Numbered from the stretch's first letter, positions 22,186-33,695 are shown. The stretch: 64,000 nucleotides of DNA from Chara braunii (GCA_003427395.1 BFEA01000309.1:1460479-1524478); one strand, 5' to 3'. The notes: generated by a model not told the origin, from the letters alone. Program-made: numbers and translations.

Positions 22186-23149
22186 CAGGCCTGACAGTTC
22201 ACTTGTTTTTGCAACAATATGGCGAAGCTCATCGCATCGCCGACCATGCACGAGGTGGCCATCACAACTCTGTCCCAATACGGGATGCGTTGACCATATT
22301 CTACGGCCGCAATCCAATGTAGGACACTCACCTCCTTCTTGCCGGTATAGGTCCACGACACTTTAACTTTAATCTTCCTTATATTCCCACTGTCTTCTCG
22401 CAGCACTCCCTTTCCTTTCTTGTCACCATCTCCTCCATCTCCGTCTCCGTTCCCTCTTCCTCCTCCGCCGCTGCCATGAATTATCTTTTCAATTACAGGA
22501 GGCTTTGGGTGATGTGATTATCTAGTTTCTGAATATACGATTGAATATGCTGATCAACATCTCTGGCAGTTGCAGAAAGGTGTTCCAGACTCCCTTAAAC
22601 TCATATTGGTGGGTTGCAACCTTTTGCAAAGTTTTGTTCATTGCTTCCAGCTCTTGCTTTGTATGTAAGACTGTTTCTGTCAAGAGGGCTAGTTTTTCTT
22701 CTGTAGCAGCCTATTTATCTCTTTGGTCCTGCAGTTCTCTTTGTAGCCTCGCACCCTCTATTTTGCAATATTTTTCTTTAATCCAATTCTTGTCGTTTTG
22801 CTGCTATCATTATCATATGCAATTATGCACGTCTTTCCTCTAGCAAGAGTTCCTTTTCCCTTTGATCTTTAATGGATGCCAGTTTTCCAACGAACAAATC
22901 TCTCTCTCTTCCTCTGTTTCTTCAATTCGGTCGCTGGAATAGGCATATTGATCATACCAATCCAGCGGTTTGACCTGAAGTTCGCCACCTGTCTGGCTAG
23001 TCTCACCTTTTTCTGTCCGCCGCCTGATGAGCCGGTTATCAGTAGGTTCATCTTCTTCCTCTATTATCTGCAATTCTTCTTTCAATTCCCTTTCCAACTT
23101 TTCTTCCATTTCCTTCTTCATTCTTTCTTCTTCCATCTGCATTTTCTTC

Positions 23150-23187
<38 letters not shown>

Positions 23188-23499
23188 CTCTTTTTTTTTT
23201 TTTGTCGGCGGGCGATCAATCTCAGCCCGTTTTGCAGGCGTGGGCCCTGGCTTGATTGCCCCTGATCGCATCATCATATGGGACGAACATATTCTTTCAA
23301 AGCCCAATGGGAAAAAGAGTCTGAAGATGGGCCCCAACAAAACAGATAGGGTCAATAATCCCTGCATGGGGTAGTCATCCATAGTGGATGACAACACGGG
23401 GGGTCCTCCGCTGGTCCACCAAGTGACTACCCCCAAACTACGACTAAACTTTGTCTGACGTGAATGGGATGTGATGATGTTTTTTTTTTTTTTTTTCAA
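22186..23499 (-). pseudogene. Probable N-terminal gag coding of Element 1
   Basis: An open frame at 22,840-23,499 (219 codons) has a hydrophobic stretch near residues 45-65, a poly-Lys run coded by an A tract on this strand, then a Glu/Arg-rich predicted coiled coil (MEEERMKKEMEEKLERELKE). Further on, in another frame at 22,140-22,406, VSWTYTGKKEVSVLHWIAAV and VVMATSCMVGDAMSFAILLQ look like the start of a retrotransposon capsid. This lies just upstream, in element direction, of the TIR insertion and the rest of gag. The assignment rests on position and general gag character, not on a diagnostic motif. Confidence 0.5.
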
Positions 23500-24150
23500 A
23501 CTTTGGAGATTGCTGCTTCAAGAATAACAAATTTCACACAATAAAGAAGTTCAATGTAGAATAAGACTTTTCTTTCTTTTTTTTACACGTTGTCTGCCTC
23601 CCACTTAATTAGTATCTTCCTTCCTTTCCTGTCGATCTGGTTATGTCCTCCTTTTTTTTTTTTTTAATTAACCTTCGTTGTATGTCCTCTTACGCAGGGA
23701 GAAGCTGGAGTGTACATGGCGTATGCCCAATTGGACAATGCCCAGGGAGCCAAGGATCCGCTATGTGATGAAAAGGACTGAAATGGACAATGCGAGGTCA
23801 GCGTAGCATCAAGTTCCATCAACAAGCTATGTACATTCCGAATACATACAAGATGGCACGAAATGGCGCAGCGGAAGAGAAGATTTGATCTGATCTGGAC
23901 TGGCCCGCCATCCCTCACACATCACACATGAGAAAGAGAGAGGAGGGACCACAATCATGGATACCACGGATGAGAGATGGGGGAGGGACGAGACGAAGGA
24001 GGCAGGAGGCGAGGGAGTAGACCAAGATCGCAATAGCGAAGTCCCAAAAAATAATCCCTTGCCGAGTGTCCAATCAATGTCTGTCCCAGAAATGTCGAAT
24101 CAGATCCTGGGCTGCGCCCAAGATAACCTCTGCCTGAATCCCTACTGATA
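23500..24150. other. Element 1 leader region, no gene recognised
   Basis: T-rich runs near 23,480-23,500, 23,570 and 23,650; otherwise mixed sequence with no credible ORF. It falls between presumed gag and the LTR-like fragment. Confidence 0.45.
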
Positions 24151-24208
24151 ACCTCTCATACTCTCAGATTCGAAGAAGAAGAGATAAGGAGGGGGAAGGA
24201 AAGAGAAG

Positions 24209-24267
<59 letters not shown>

Positions 24268-25066
24268 AAGAGAGAGAGAGAGAGATGGAGGAGGGAGAGA
24301 TGGAGTCCTTCTCACTATCTCACCTGCAGGTAGCTGTCACCGTAGTGACTGTGTCCTCTGTCGTGTGCAGGTACCGTGTGGAGCCCAGCTATGGCGCCAG
24401 GTAAGCTCGCCGCTTGCAGGTATGGCCTCCGCCACTCCCTATCTCCCCTATGCCCTACTCTCTACTCTGTAGCTTAGCGCAGCATAGCGCAGCCTCCAAC
24501 CAGCAGCGTATCGCCCAGAAGTGAGCTACTCGAACTGTCCCCTGCCCAGCCGTAGCCCAACTATTTGTAGCGCTGGGCGACTGGGCCTACCTGGTGCTGG
24601 CCTCAGAAAACGGCCCAGGTGGTCTGGGTCCCTACTGGACGTCCAGACCCTACTGCTGATGCAGCATGGCGCAAGAATGCGCCTGGCCTAAAAACGGCCT
24701 CCTACCGGTGCACCTGGCCCAAGGTGTTGTCTTGGGTCCTGCAGGACCAAAACGACGCTGGTACCTACCGGTTTGGTGCCAAAAGTCGCCTGACCTCGTT
24801 TGGGCCTGCCTCTGGTGTACCTTGTCCCAAGGTCCGGCCTAGGGGATGCAAGTCCGAAACGGCACCTGAACAGACAAAAATAAGACAGCACACACACACG
24901 AAAAAGGGGTAAGTAAAACAAAGCCTATCTACCTAGTGTGCTACCTAGCGCCTGGAGGGCCGCTGTGGGCCTCCAGGGCACGTGCTGGATGGTACGCAGT
25001 CTGGGGGCCCCTCTGCAACCGTTGGGCCCCTCAAATGGGGCCCGTGTGCAGGCGCAGCATGTAACA
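24150..25066 (-). repeat. LTR-like fragment (possible solo LTR) related to the Element 2 LTR
   Basis: On the minus strand it begins TGTTACATGCTGCGCC...CACACGGGCCC, matching the start of the Element 2 LTR (TGTGGCATACTGCATAGCC...GGGCCC). Like that LTR it contains a GA/CT microsatellite, an ATGGCGCCA block followed by a donor-like GTAAG, and CAGCGC-rich text. The other end was not located, so it may be a truncated LTR rather than a solo one. Confidence 0.55.
24212..24288. repeat. (GA)n microsatellite
   Basis: A GA dinucleotide run of more than 30 copies, with an AAAGAAAG interruption near its right end. Confidence 0.95.
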
Positions 25067-25217
25067 GTAACTATGTCAGATGGTCAGTCAATACTTTGAT
25101 CACACAGATTATCACTGCCCAGTTGATTACGCCTTATGTCGTGTTTGCATCCTGACGTGGCGATCGGTTACCACCAACCAGCGTTCTCTTACCTTTACTA
25201 CCTCCTACAACACTCGC

Positions 25218-26173
25218 GGTTAACGATCACTTGAAATTTCAAAATGAAAGATTATGAAGTGGTCTGAAACCGCTGAAGTGGCCTGAAGACACTTCATGTC
25301 ATTTCAGAAGTTTCGGGTGGTTTGCGGGACAAGTTTTATGTTTTTTTTTTTTTTTTTTTTTCTGCCTGTTTTTTCAGCCACTTCAGGTCATTTCAGAAAT
25401 TTCAGCTTGGGACTTGAAACTGCTGAAGTGGCTGAAGCTTCTGAATGGGGTTTCAGGTACCCCCATCCAAATTGTTGGACGGGGGTACCTGAAACCTCTT
25501 TTCGAAGCTTCAACCACTTCAGGTCATTTCAGGAATTTCAGGTGGGGACCTGAAACTGCTACAGTGGCTGAAGCTTCTGAAAGGGGTTTCGGGTACCCCC
25601 ATCCAAATGGTTGGGTGGGGGTACCTGAAACCCTTTTCAGAAGCTTCAGCCACTTCAGGTTATTTCAGGAATTTCAGGAGGGGACCTAAAACCGCTGAAT
25701 TGGCTGAAGCTTCTGAAAGGGGTTTCAGGTACCCCCATCCAACCATTTGGATGGGATTACCTGAAACCCCTTTCAAAAGTTTCAACCACTTCAGGTCATT
25801 TCAGGAATTTCAGGTGGGGACCTGAAACCGCTGAAGTGATTGAAGCTTCTGAAAGGGGTTTCAAGTACCCCCATCCAAATGGTTGGATGGGGGTACTTGA
25901 AACCCCTTTCAGAAGTTTCAGCCACGTCAGGTCATTTCATGAATTTCAGGTGGGAAGCTTCTGAAAGAGGTTTCAGGTACCCCCATCTCACCATTTGCAA
26001 TAAATTTGCAGGCAATTTGAAAGTGGTGTATCAATTTGGAGTGGCTAAATTGCCTTAAGGCGGTTTCAGATAACCCCATGTATAGATCCACACATAATCT
26101 GAAAGTGGTGTAGTGACCTAAAGTGGTTGAACTGCCTGGAAAGGAGACCTGAAAATATATGCACCCGTTAACC
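25218..26173. mobile_element. Foldback (palindromic) repeat element, copy B
   Basis: It begins GGTTAACG and ends CGTTAACC like copy A at 4429-5044, and the first 140 and last 130 bases match that copy closely. The middle is expanded to several palindromic modules of about 140-150 bp. Each pairs a CTTCAGCCACTTCAGGTCAT block with its inverse around GGTACCCCCATCC(A)nGGGGGTACC. ORFs with repeated peptides (ASERGFRYPHP, FRSFQEFQVGT) are translations of the module in two frames. No transposase is present. Confidence 0.78.
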
Positions 26174-26620
26174 ATCTCTCTGCTACAGATGTCAAACCAG
26201 AGGGGTAGAAGAGAGGACCAGACAAGGACTCTGACCACTCTTAACTCTGACGTGACCAGACACTTGTATCCTCACGTTCATACCAAACCAGACCTTGGGT
26301 AGACCCGACAGCAGCAACATCGACCACCAAAGGGGAGGAGAAGTAGAGGTACAACACACACACACTCATGCAACGAGGTAAGGGGATGAGGAATTCTTCT
26401 CTCTTTTGCAGCTATCATTGATGAAGACTCATCGTCACTACGCACTCCAATGCTCCTCGTGCAGGTGAGTCCTCCTTAGCCTCTTCCACTTCGGCCTACT
26501 TCTCTCTCCTATCCTAGTCCACTTCTCTCATTCCTCCACCATCGCCATCATCATCACTAAGCCAGCGCAATTCCTCTCGCTGGCCTTGCTCATGCCAGCG
26601 CAGTGAGTGCAACAAGTTAC
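26174..26620. other. Element 1 leader next to the 5' LTR
   Basis: No ORF with a motif. It contains the donor-like GTGCAGGTGAGTCC near 26,460 and CCAGCGCA repeats that resemble LTR text of the same superfamily, so part may be an older LTR remnant. Confidence 0.4.
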
Positions 26621-26633
26621 TGCTCCGATACCA
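26621..26633 (-). other. Element 1 primer-binding site, initiator tRNA-Met type
   Basis: On the minus strand it reads TGGTATCGGAGCA, one base from the classic TGGTATCAGAGC site complementary to plant initiator tRNA-Met. It lies about ten bases inside the right LTR, as expected for a minus-strand element, and is flanked by a direct repeat AACAAGTTAC. Confidence 0.8.
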
Positions 26634-26643
26634 ACAAGTTACC

Positions 26644-26939
26644 TGACTATCCACAACTTGCAAGAGTGTATCACATTGCATGCCAAGATATCATTTACAC
26701 AGATTATGAAGCCTCACACAAAGCAAAGTCAAGATGGAATGAGAACCAAGGTAGCGCAACTTATATTATCACAGCAACATTATAAACAGTATCTCGAGTT
26801 CAAGAGTAAAGTGCCGAATAGTATCACAAGTCTCCCACGTTTATCAACAACACAGGGGCCTGGCTCTGCCAGCGCCTCCTCCAGATGACAATACAACGCA
26901 GAACAGGTAAATATCCACCATAGCCAACTCAGGAAACCG

Positions 26940-26993
<54 letters not shown>

Positions 26994-27850
26994 TTCTCTC
27001 TCAATATCCCTTGTCTTGGTCCTCTCGCCCCACCATACATGCACACTCCTACTACGAAAATCTACTCTGAATGCTACTCACTGAAGACTACCTCTAACCC
27101 TTCTACATCTACTAACATGCTAGCGTAGCTATGGCTGCTTCTCCCAGCCAGCGGCCAACCCCTTCTCTCCTCTTGCGCAGCTTCTTCTGCCAGCGCTTCC
27201 CCAGCATGCTAGCGCACAAGTGCCTTCAGCACTTCCACGCAAGAATGCCACTGGAGAACTGTCGTGTGGGGAGGCTGGCTTGGTTTCTTATACTACTGGC
27301 CTCCCCTTCGCGAGGTCTGCATTGGCGCACTTGGGTCTTCCCTGTCCCAGACCTCTGCAGTGTGTGTCCGAGACTCCCAGACTCCCAACACCTTTTCCTT
27401 CAGGGTCTGCTGCTGCTGCGGCCTTCAGGCCTGAATTTTGGACTTGGGGTCTGAACCTAGACTTAATGTTGGACTTTGACTAGACTGGGACCTGATCTTT
27501 GACTTCCCTTCAAACATACACATCTTTAGTCCGAACAGACATACCTACTGCCCCAACAGACACATGCACCGCATGAACAGACACATCTCTTGCTTGAACA
27601 GACATGACTTGCACACCCTCTAGGTGAACAGATGTGTCTCCCAAAATTGAATACTGCAACTGTTCGTCCAGGGGTACAACCGTGACCTTTAACCTGACTT
27701 TTGCTTTAATTAGGATGTGACTTTTGACCTAGAAAACATGCCTTTTGATCTGTTTTTCATGAGTTGGTTTCTGGCCGAGTGACCCCACTATGTTGCATTC
27801 TTCATTCAGGGTCTGAATCGGGCCAAGGCCCTTTTCAGGCACACTGCCCA
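26644..27850 (-). repeat. Element 1 right (5') LTR
   Basis: Collinear copy of 14,098-15,252, with a longer CT microsatellite (about 26,944-26,988) and several substitutions and small indels, including one shortening near 27,355. The PBS lies immediately to its left. The LTR carries repeated GAACAGACA(C/T) units near 27,530-27,610, also present in the left copy at 14,950-15,040. Confidence 0.8.
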
Positions 27851-29209
27851 AGACTAGAGAAAATTCAAAAGTGTATAATGGAAAGTTCTGAAGTTGTGTG
27901 CTCAACAAGGCATGAAGGAAACGGAACGAGGATGCAATCAGACTCACTTTCACTTCCACTTCACATACATGCAAACAGATGGTGATTGACACGGGCGCAC
28001 AACTCAGAGAACGCAGTTCAGATGTAAACTAGTTTCAAAAAGCTATGGCGCATCAGTGCCTACATAGTCCAGCTCTTGTCACTACGCTCAACACCACTAT
28101 TCACTCAGACTCAACTGTGGATCTCCCTGAATACACGCACGCACACTCACTCGGTATCCCACACACACATACACACGCAGCTACTATAACGTGCAAGTGG
28201 GTCGTGAAGGCACACGGGGGTGACACGGGGATGTGGGCAGCTGCTGCTCGACCACAATCAACGTGGGCAACCTTGTGCGTAAGAGGCACGGTAAAAGGGG
28301 AGCTGCAAACACAATGAAAGGGGTACCCAAGGACAACAAAAAACTGTCTAATTATAAAATTGTTTTAATATGTTGGACATCTCAAATGCTCTCATTGTCT
28401 ACAATAGAAAATAAAAACCGCTTTGATTCTGAATCTATTCACCTGGGTGGAATTGGGGCTGTTGTAGGGAAAATCGAAAACACACGCAACTACCTCTACC
28501 CTCGGTGGTTATGGCCGCTCGCCTTTACTGCTATGAGTACAAGCTCGCTCTTCATCCCACTTCGTCTTTGGGCAACCTGCAGACCACCTTCGCAGAAGTC
28601 GCTATAGCAGCGCTTCCGCATGCCTTACGGAGCGAATGAATGAATGGTTGGGCGCTGCCTCTTGATTTGTATTTATGTAACTCGTTGGTCTGCCCCTTTC
28701 CACTGGGCCCATGGTGCAAACAGTCCCTCATGGTACTTGCTTGACTGGACTGGGACTGGCTGGACCAGTACCGCTGACTGCATGGGTTTGCACTGCCAAC
28801 TCGATGCAGTCGCACTGCCGATTTAACGCTGTTAGGCTCACCACTTGCCCACTTGCCTCTGACTAAACGCGAGCCAATTTCGAAAGGCCACTTCCGGACC
28901 TTCCGGAAGTCTGTGGACTTGGCCTTTTGAGTACTGTAGCAGCTACGACCTTGACCTTTCAGAATACCTACAGCTACGATCTCCACAGAGTTGTGACTCC
29001 TAATCGACAGACCTACAGAGTGAACCCCTACCTCTACGCAGACCTACGACAGACGACAAACAACTACCAAAACACAGGTCACAGGTTCAAACACTCCAGG
29101 GTCAACTCGATACTGTACATGGGCAAAGTGAGGTCTGGGGATAAAACTCTAGGGCCCGCATCTGTGACTGCAGAAAGGTGAAAACCGTTTCACTCCCGCC
29201 GGCCTAAAT
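27851..29209. other. No gene recognised
   Basis: The ORFs at 28,233-28,607 and 28,552-28,986 lack motifs. CA-rich text lies near 28,135-28,180. Part of 28,730-28,830 loosely resembles 60-180 of the window, which may reflect another dispersed repeat. No RNA gene is seen. Confidence 0.45.
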
Positions 29210-30197
29210 TCGAGGTCCTCTGGGAATATTTCAGTCTGAGGCAGGACCTTAACCCTACTTATCTCTTTCGTAGGCTCGGAGTATATCAGGAGTTGTCTCT
29301 AGAAGTTCTGTTCGCATGAACCAGGGGTCGTCTTCTGGATCTTGATAGCAAATCTAACTTTGTACTGTTTCTGGGGATGACCTCTACCTCCCGTCATGAA
29401 GACATCCTCACCTATTATCCCTTCAATGCCATATCTTCCATTCATATCTCAGGGAATCATAGATTTGCGTGATGGAAACTGATGACTTGCGGCGCAAGGC
29501 AACAGCTTCGACGCATGGAACACTGGGTAGGTGTGGAGGTGTGATGGAATCTCTATTGTATAGGAAGGTCCACCCTCTCCGCTCTTGACTTCTAAGATTG
29601 TACACGGTCCTCTATACGCAGGCAGTAATTTCTGTCAGATGTTCTCCTCAGGAGCGAACTCTTTTGACTTGACCCAGACAAAGTCGCCTACTTGAAACTG
29701 TGAGGGGCGACGATGCTTATTAACTTGCTCTATTATTCTATGATGGGCTTTCCTGAGGTTGTCTACAATGGTAGCTATCTCTTTCTCGTGCTGTATCGCA
29801 AATTATCGTGTACAAGGTGGTAACCTCTGAACTTGATCCCGGTTAAGTCGCTCAAACGGTCTGTGCAGTCTAAAAGCCTTTTGCAGTTCGTTGGGAGTGC
29901 GACGTGTAGATAAGTGTACACTATTATTATATGCATGGCTACCTTAGGAAGCATCTTATCCCAGTTGATCTGGTCGGGCCTAATGTACATCCTAAGACTT
30001 GTTGCAGGAGCTTGTTCATCTGCTCAGTCTGGCCGTTAGTCTCAGGATGGCGACCAGATGGCATCAGTAACTTTGAGCCATAAACTTTCATTAGTTCCTG
30101 CCAGTTCTGACTGGTGAACCTAGTATCCCTGTCACTAACTATCGATAGCGGTATACCATGCTCACTGAACCAATGGTCAAAAATCTGTGCGCTATGT
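29210..30197 (-). pseudogene. Ty3/gypsy integrase core (C-terminal half) and chromodomain-like fragment
   Basis: From 30,197 leftwards: IFDHWFSEHGIPLSIVSDRD, TRFTSQNWQELMKVYGSKLL and HPETNGQTEQMNKLLQQVL, so the second catalytic Asp and the Glu are intact here. Then come VGDFVWVKSKEF, KLLPAYRGPC, a protein-protein linker, and GRYGIEGIIGEDV...QYKVRF of the chromodomain-like tail. Stops and frame changes occur near 29,990, 29,640 and 29,450. The homology stops at about 30,197, so the rest of this pol is absent; it is a different copy from Element 1, though closely related. Confidence 0.88.
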
Positions 30198-30443
30198 GAC
30201 ACCCGCGGCCTAGGCCGCGGGCATTTCGGTCGCTGCAGCTGAGATTCTCGGTCGCGGCCGTAGCCAATGAGGCCCAGTCCGCGGCCCGGTTTTTCAATAT
30301 TTTTTTTCTCCCCCAAAAAATAAGTAAAAAAATAAAAATAAAATATAGGGGTGTAGGGCTTGAAAAACCCTACACTCTTATTTTTTTTTCTTGGAATCTG
30401 ACTTCGTTTACAATTTTAAAAAAATCAAAAACTAAAATCGATT

Positions 30444-30484
<41 letters not shown>

Positions 30485-30644
30485 AAAAGCAAGAATTTTT
30501 TTTTGCCATTTTTATCATGAGATATATGGTCCCTGAGTACAACTGTATTTTTTTTTAGAATTGGATTTTTGTTTTTTTGCAGGGAAATGAGGTGTTTAAA
30601 AAAAATGCCCATGCAAAATTTTAAAAGAAAAAAAAAAAAAAAAG
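30198..30644. other. AT-rich non-coding DNA with a perfect palindrome at its left edge
   Basis: It starts just where the integrase homology ends. A perfect 20-bp palindrome CCCGCGGCCTAGGCCGCGGG occupies 30,202-30,221, with GC-rich text to about 30,290. The rest is A/T rich with an (AT)n run near 30,449-30,481. The long reverse ORF crossing it is low complexity. Confidence 0.7.
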
Positions 30645-30645
30645 G

Positions 30646-30698
<53 letters not shown>

Positions 30699-30834
30699 GT
30701 GTGATTGTGTGTGTGTCTGTGTGTGTGTGTATGTGTGTGTGAGTTTGTGTGCGTGTGTGTGTGTGTGCTGTGTGTGTGTGGGGGGGGGGGCGTGCGGGAG
30801 CTGCGCTGCGTGGAAGCATGCGGGAGCGTGCGCT

Positions 30835-30889
<55 letters not shown>

Positions 30890-30976
30890 TGTGTGTGTGC
30901 CTGCATGAGTGTGTGTGTGTGTGTGTGTGTGTACGTGTGTGCGTGTGTGTGTGAGTTTGTGCGCGCGGGCGTGCGT

Positions 30977-31014
<38 letters not shown>

Positions 31015-31058
31015 GCGGGAGCGTGAGGGAGCCTGCGCGTGGGAGCGGGAGCGTGCGC

Positions 31059-31109
<51 letters not shown>
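30645..31109. repeat. Compound microsatellite: (TTGA)n, (GT)n, (GA)n
   Basis: A TTGA run (about 30,645-30,699), then alternating GT-rich and GA-rich blocks with GGGAGCGTGCG-type spacers. The last GA run abuts the Element 2 LTR. The same GA/GT compound continues at 63,662-64,000 on the other side of the element, so one tract was split by the insertion. Confidence 0.92.
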
Positions 31110-31111
<2 letters not shown>

Positions 31112-32277
31112 GCTTACTGTAACGTGCAGACCAGAACAAGAACCGACCTCTCAATACAAAGTGCAAGATAACACAGCGGAAGACTTAGATACGAATGATC
31201 CGAACAATCAATATTGCAATGCAGCTCTGAACACACATCATGATCATCGTTATCTGGTGTGAAGGGGGTCTGGCGCTTCACCCAAGAAGACTGCGCCAGC
31301 CCCAACCATACACAGACGAAGAAGGAGGGGTTAGATAAAAGAGGAGGGGAAGATGGGAATGTCGTCAACACCAAGTCTCGGTACAGGCCCAAATAGTCCG
31401 TCGTCGCAATGTCTGAATCCCAATGTCCAGTCTGGATCCAATGTCGTCAAGTCTCAAGTCACAACTCTTTCTCTCTCTGTCGTAGTCGGAGAAGTCAGGT
31501 GGCGAGAGGGTGAGAAGAGATGGTGGACTTAGATGAGGAAGAAGAAGAACTCTCTCTCTCTCTATGTCCAGTACTAACCTGTGAAGTTGGTGCCTTGATG
31601 CAGGTACCACGAAGATGGAGCTGGAGCGATGGCGCCACTGGTAAGTACCACTGGCCTCCGCCAGTATCTCTCCCACTCTACGATCTACCACCTACCAGCG
31701 CCCAACGCTGAAGAGTACTGCTACGGCTATGGGCGCCCAGCGCCGAAGACTACAGCTAGCGCTACTACTAGTGCCTAGTGCTGAAGACTACTGCAACGCT
31801 CCTCCCGAGTGCTGCGGCCGAATCCTGAAGACTACCCATGCCTACTGACAACTACCTACCCGTGAAGTGCATGGGAACCTTCTATGTACTACCGGGAGTG
31901 CCTCCTGAGCCGTGCGAGCAGTTCAGGAGACTGCTCTTGCCAATGCTGAAAGGAGGCAAGGGCTGCAGCTGTAGCTCCTGCTCGAGCTCGTGAGGAACAG
32001 GCTACTTCTGGCCTGCTCCGCATCCCTGTTTACGTGCCTGAGTCTTAGGGGCAGGTCAAAACAATGAGGGCCTGAAAATGGCCCTCCGTTTCAGGCTGGA
32101 AAAACTCTGGGTCTGAAAGACCCAGAAATAGGCTTAAACGGAGTAGGGCCTGCAAACCCTCGTTTTTCAGTTTTCAGGCTGAAACGACCGGGGCCTGTAA
32201 GCCCTAAGTTTTAGGCTTTTAGGCTGAATGTCCGGAACGGGCCCTGTAGGGCCCATGTGGCTATGCAGTATGCCACA
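31110..32277 (-). repeat. Element 2 left (3') LTR
   Basis: Matches 62,538-63,661 over its length with scattered substitutions and one extra block near 32,130-32,150. On the minus strand it begins TGTGGCATACTGCATAG and ends CAGTAAGCA(A). It contains CT microsatellite, ATGGCGCCA, CAGCGC-rich and GGGCCC-rich sections. Short ORFs within have no motifs. Confidence 0.9.
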
Positions 32278-32291
32278 CCCCCACCTCCTTG
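32278..32291 (-). other. Element 2 polypurine tract
   Basis: Reading on the minus strand, AAGGAGGTGGGGG directly precedes the 3' LTR (TGTGGCATAC). A purine-rich run at this position primes plus-strand synthesis in LTR retrotransposons. Confidence 0.8.
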
Positions 32292-32302
32292 AAAAACCGA
32301 GC

Positions 32303-33695
32303 TTACCTGCGAGGGCGAAGCTGTCTGTCTGAGGGAGGGACCACAGTCCGGGTGGGAGGGGCTGGTCGTGAAGCTCCCCGAGCTAACCTTCGCTTTTCAA
32401 AATGCACGTGGATCAGCAGTGCGGATGCTTTCAAATATGCGCCTGAAATCCACCGAGTGTCGTCGCGATCACATGCTTTGAATGTGACTTTGTACTGCCG
32501 CGGCTTGCTGGCGTACTTGCGATCGGAGATGACTCGGTCGACTTCCTGATGACCATGCATAGAGGGAGGGTCCTGCGATCGTCGGCCCGGAAAGTCGTCG
32601 CTCTTGGCTGGCGTGTATGTTGCCATCTTCGAGGCGTGGAAGGCCGGATGGACCGTCAGATGCTCTAGAATGTTGATCATAAATGAAGGGTTATCGGGCT
32701 CATCGCCCGCGGCTACTGTCACAGACCAAGGTCCAAACCACTTGGGAAGCAGTTTGCGTGAAACATCCTGTTCCAGTGCAAACTCTTCCGCGGAGACCCA
32801 AACCAGATCACCGCCGCGGATGGGACATGGTACGCGACGCCTGTTGGCTTGCTGCTGCATGCGGACTTGAGCCTTTTGCATATTTGCGTGGGCTTGAGTC
32901 AGCAATTCCCTGTACTTCCGGACGGAAGCGGGAGAGCAGGCAGCGTCAATGTCGGCTGGTCGAGGGAGGAGAAGGTCGGCGAAAATACGGCATTTCCGTC
33001 CACCGTGGTGCAACTCGAATGGAGTCGCGCCGATCGCCGGGTGCACCGAAGTGTTGTAGGCGAACTCGATGTCGGGGATGCGGTCAACCCAATCTTTCTG
33101 GTCCGGACGGATGAGCGTACGAAGCATCATTTGAGCGGTGTGATGTGCCCGCTCCGTCTGCCCGTCTGTCTGAGAATGCCGAGCCGAACTTGGTTTCATT
33201 GTTGTGCCGGACTCCTGCATGAGAGCAGTCCAAAACGCCGACATGAAACGAGTGTCGCGGTTGCTGACAATGTCTCCTGGTACACCGTGGCCACAAATCC
33301 AACCAGTGTGCAGGAGGCGTGCCAGCTCGGGGACCGTGGAGTAGTACTTGCAAGGGAGAAAACGCGCGTACTTACTCAATCAGTCCACAACCGTGAGGAT
33401 GCCGTCGTGCCCGAGCCGGTCGCGAGGAAACAGACCAGTGACGTCCATGGCAATAGAGAGACCGGGTTCCCGTGGGATAGGCATCGGGTGTAACTCGCCA
33501 TAGGGATTGCGGTTGCGGGGTTTGTTGCGTCGGCAAACTTCGCACGAGTCGCAATACCGAGTGACATCGGTTATGAGATCGAGCCATCGGAATCGCTGTT
33601 GAAGCCGTGCAATAATGCGGTTGACTCCGAAATGGTCGGCGAGTCATGAATCATGATACTCGCCGAGGAGGCGAGTCCGAAGACGACGGTCGCGT
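32303..33695 (-). pseudogene. Element 2 integrase
   Basis: An open frame of 358 codons (32,303-33,379) encodes most of the core and C-terminal region; the same frame continues upstream through a TGA at 33,380 (probably from TGG) to the HHCC zinc finger (CDSCEVCRRNK) and the first catalytic Asp (AMDVTGLFPRD). Another TGA sits near 33,645. The second catalytic motif is IVSNRDTRFMS, Asn instead of Asp; the third, DGQTERAHHTAQ, keeps Glu. C-terminal features are GGDLVWVSAEEFAL, KWFGPWSV, HPAFHASKM and a chromodomain-like YKVTFKACDRDDTRWI. The right edge, 33,695, is the Element 3 insertion point; the reading frame resumes at 57,315. Confidence 0.92.
33692..33695. other. 4-bp target-site duplication GCGT (partner at 57,315-57,318)
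   Basis: GCGT lies immediately before the TG of the Element 3 5' LTR and again immediately after the CA of its 3' LTR. Removing Element 3 and one GCGT leaves Element 2 pol in frame, with ...CVPR on one side joining DRRLRTRLLGEYHD on the other, a normal RNaseH-to-integrase spacer. Confidence 0.9.

Larger units (their letters stand above)
14098..27850 (-). mobile_element. Element 1: decayed Ty3/gypsy chromovirus-like retrotransposon with insertions
   Basis: Related direct repeats of 1.15-1.2 kb bound the unit (14,098-15,252 and 26,644-27,850). Between them, in minus-strand order, are a tRNA-Met-type PBS (26,621-26,633), gag N-terminal coding (23.5-22.2 kb), gag capsid/nucleocapsid (19.37-18.44 kb), PR, RT, truncated RNaseH, INT and a chromodomain-like tail ending at 15,284. 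Insertions interrupt it: a TIR element around 19.91-22.19 kb, an LTR-like fragment at 24.2-25.07 kb and a foldback element at 25.2-26.2 kb. Treating the two LTRs as one element's pair is inference from their orientation and the PBS; they could belong to separate copies of the same family. Confidence 0.7.

Noticed and set aside
22840-23499. A host gene with a Lys-rich coiled coil on the minus strand
   Set aside because: The Lys run comes from an A/T tract, the frame is followed by capsid-like text in another frame, and position fits the N-terminal part of Element 1 gag better. I kept it as a probable gag piece at low confidence.
30621-31262. Long overlapping ORFs on both strands (up to 181 codons) in the GT/GA tract
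   Set aside because: They consist of Cys/Val, Arg/Glu, Thr/His or Leu/Ser dipeptides encoded by microsatellites; no real protein is supported.
32849-33493. 214-codon plus-strand ORF across Element 2 integrase
   Set aside because: It is the antisense shadow of the integrase coding strand, whose motifs are unmistakable on the minus strand.
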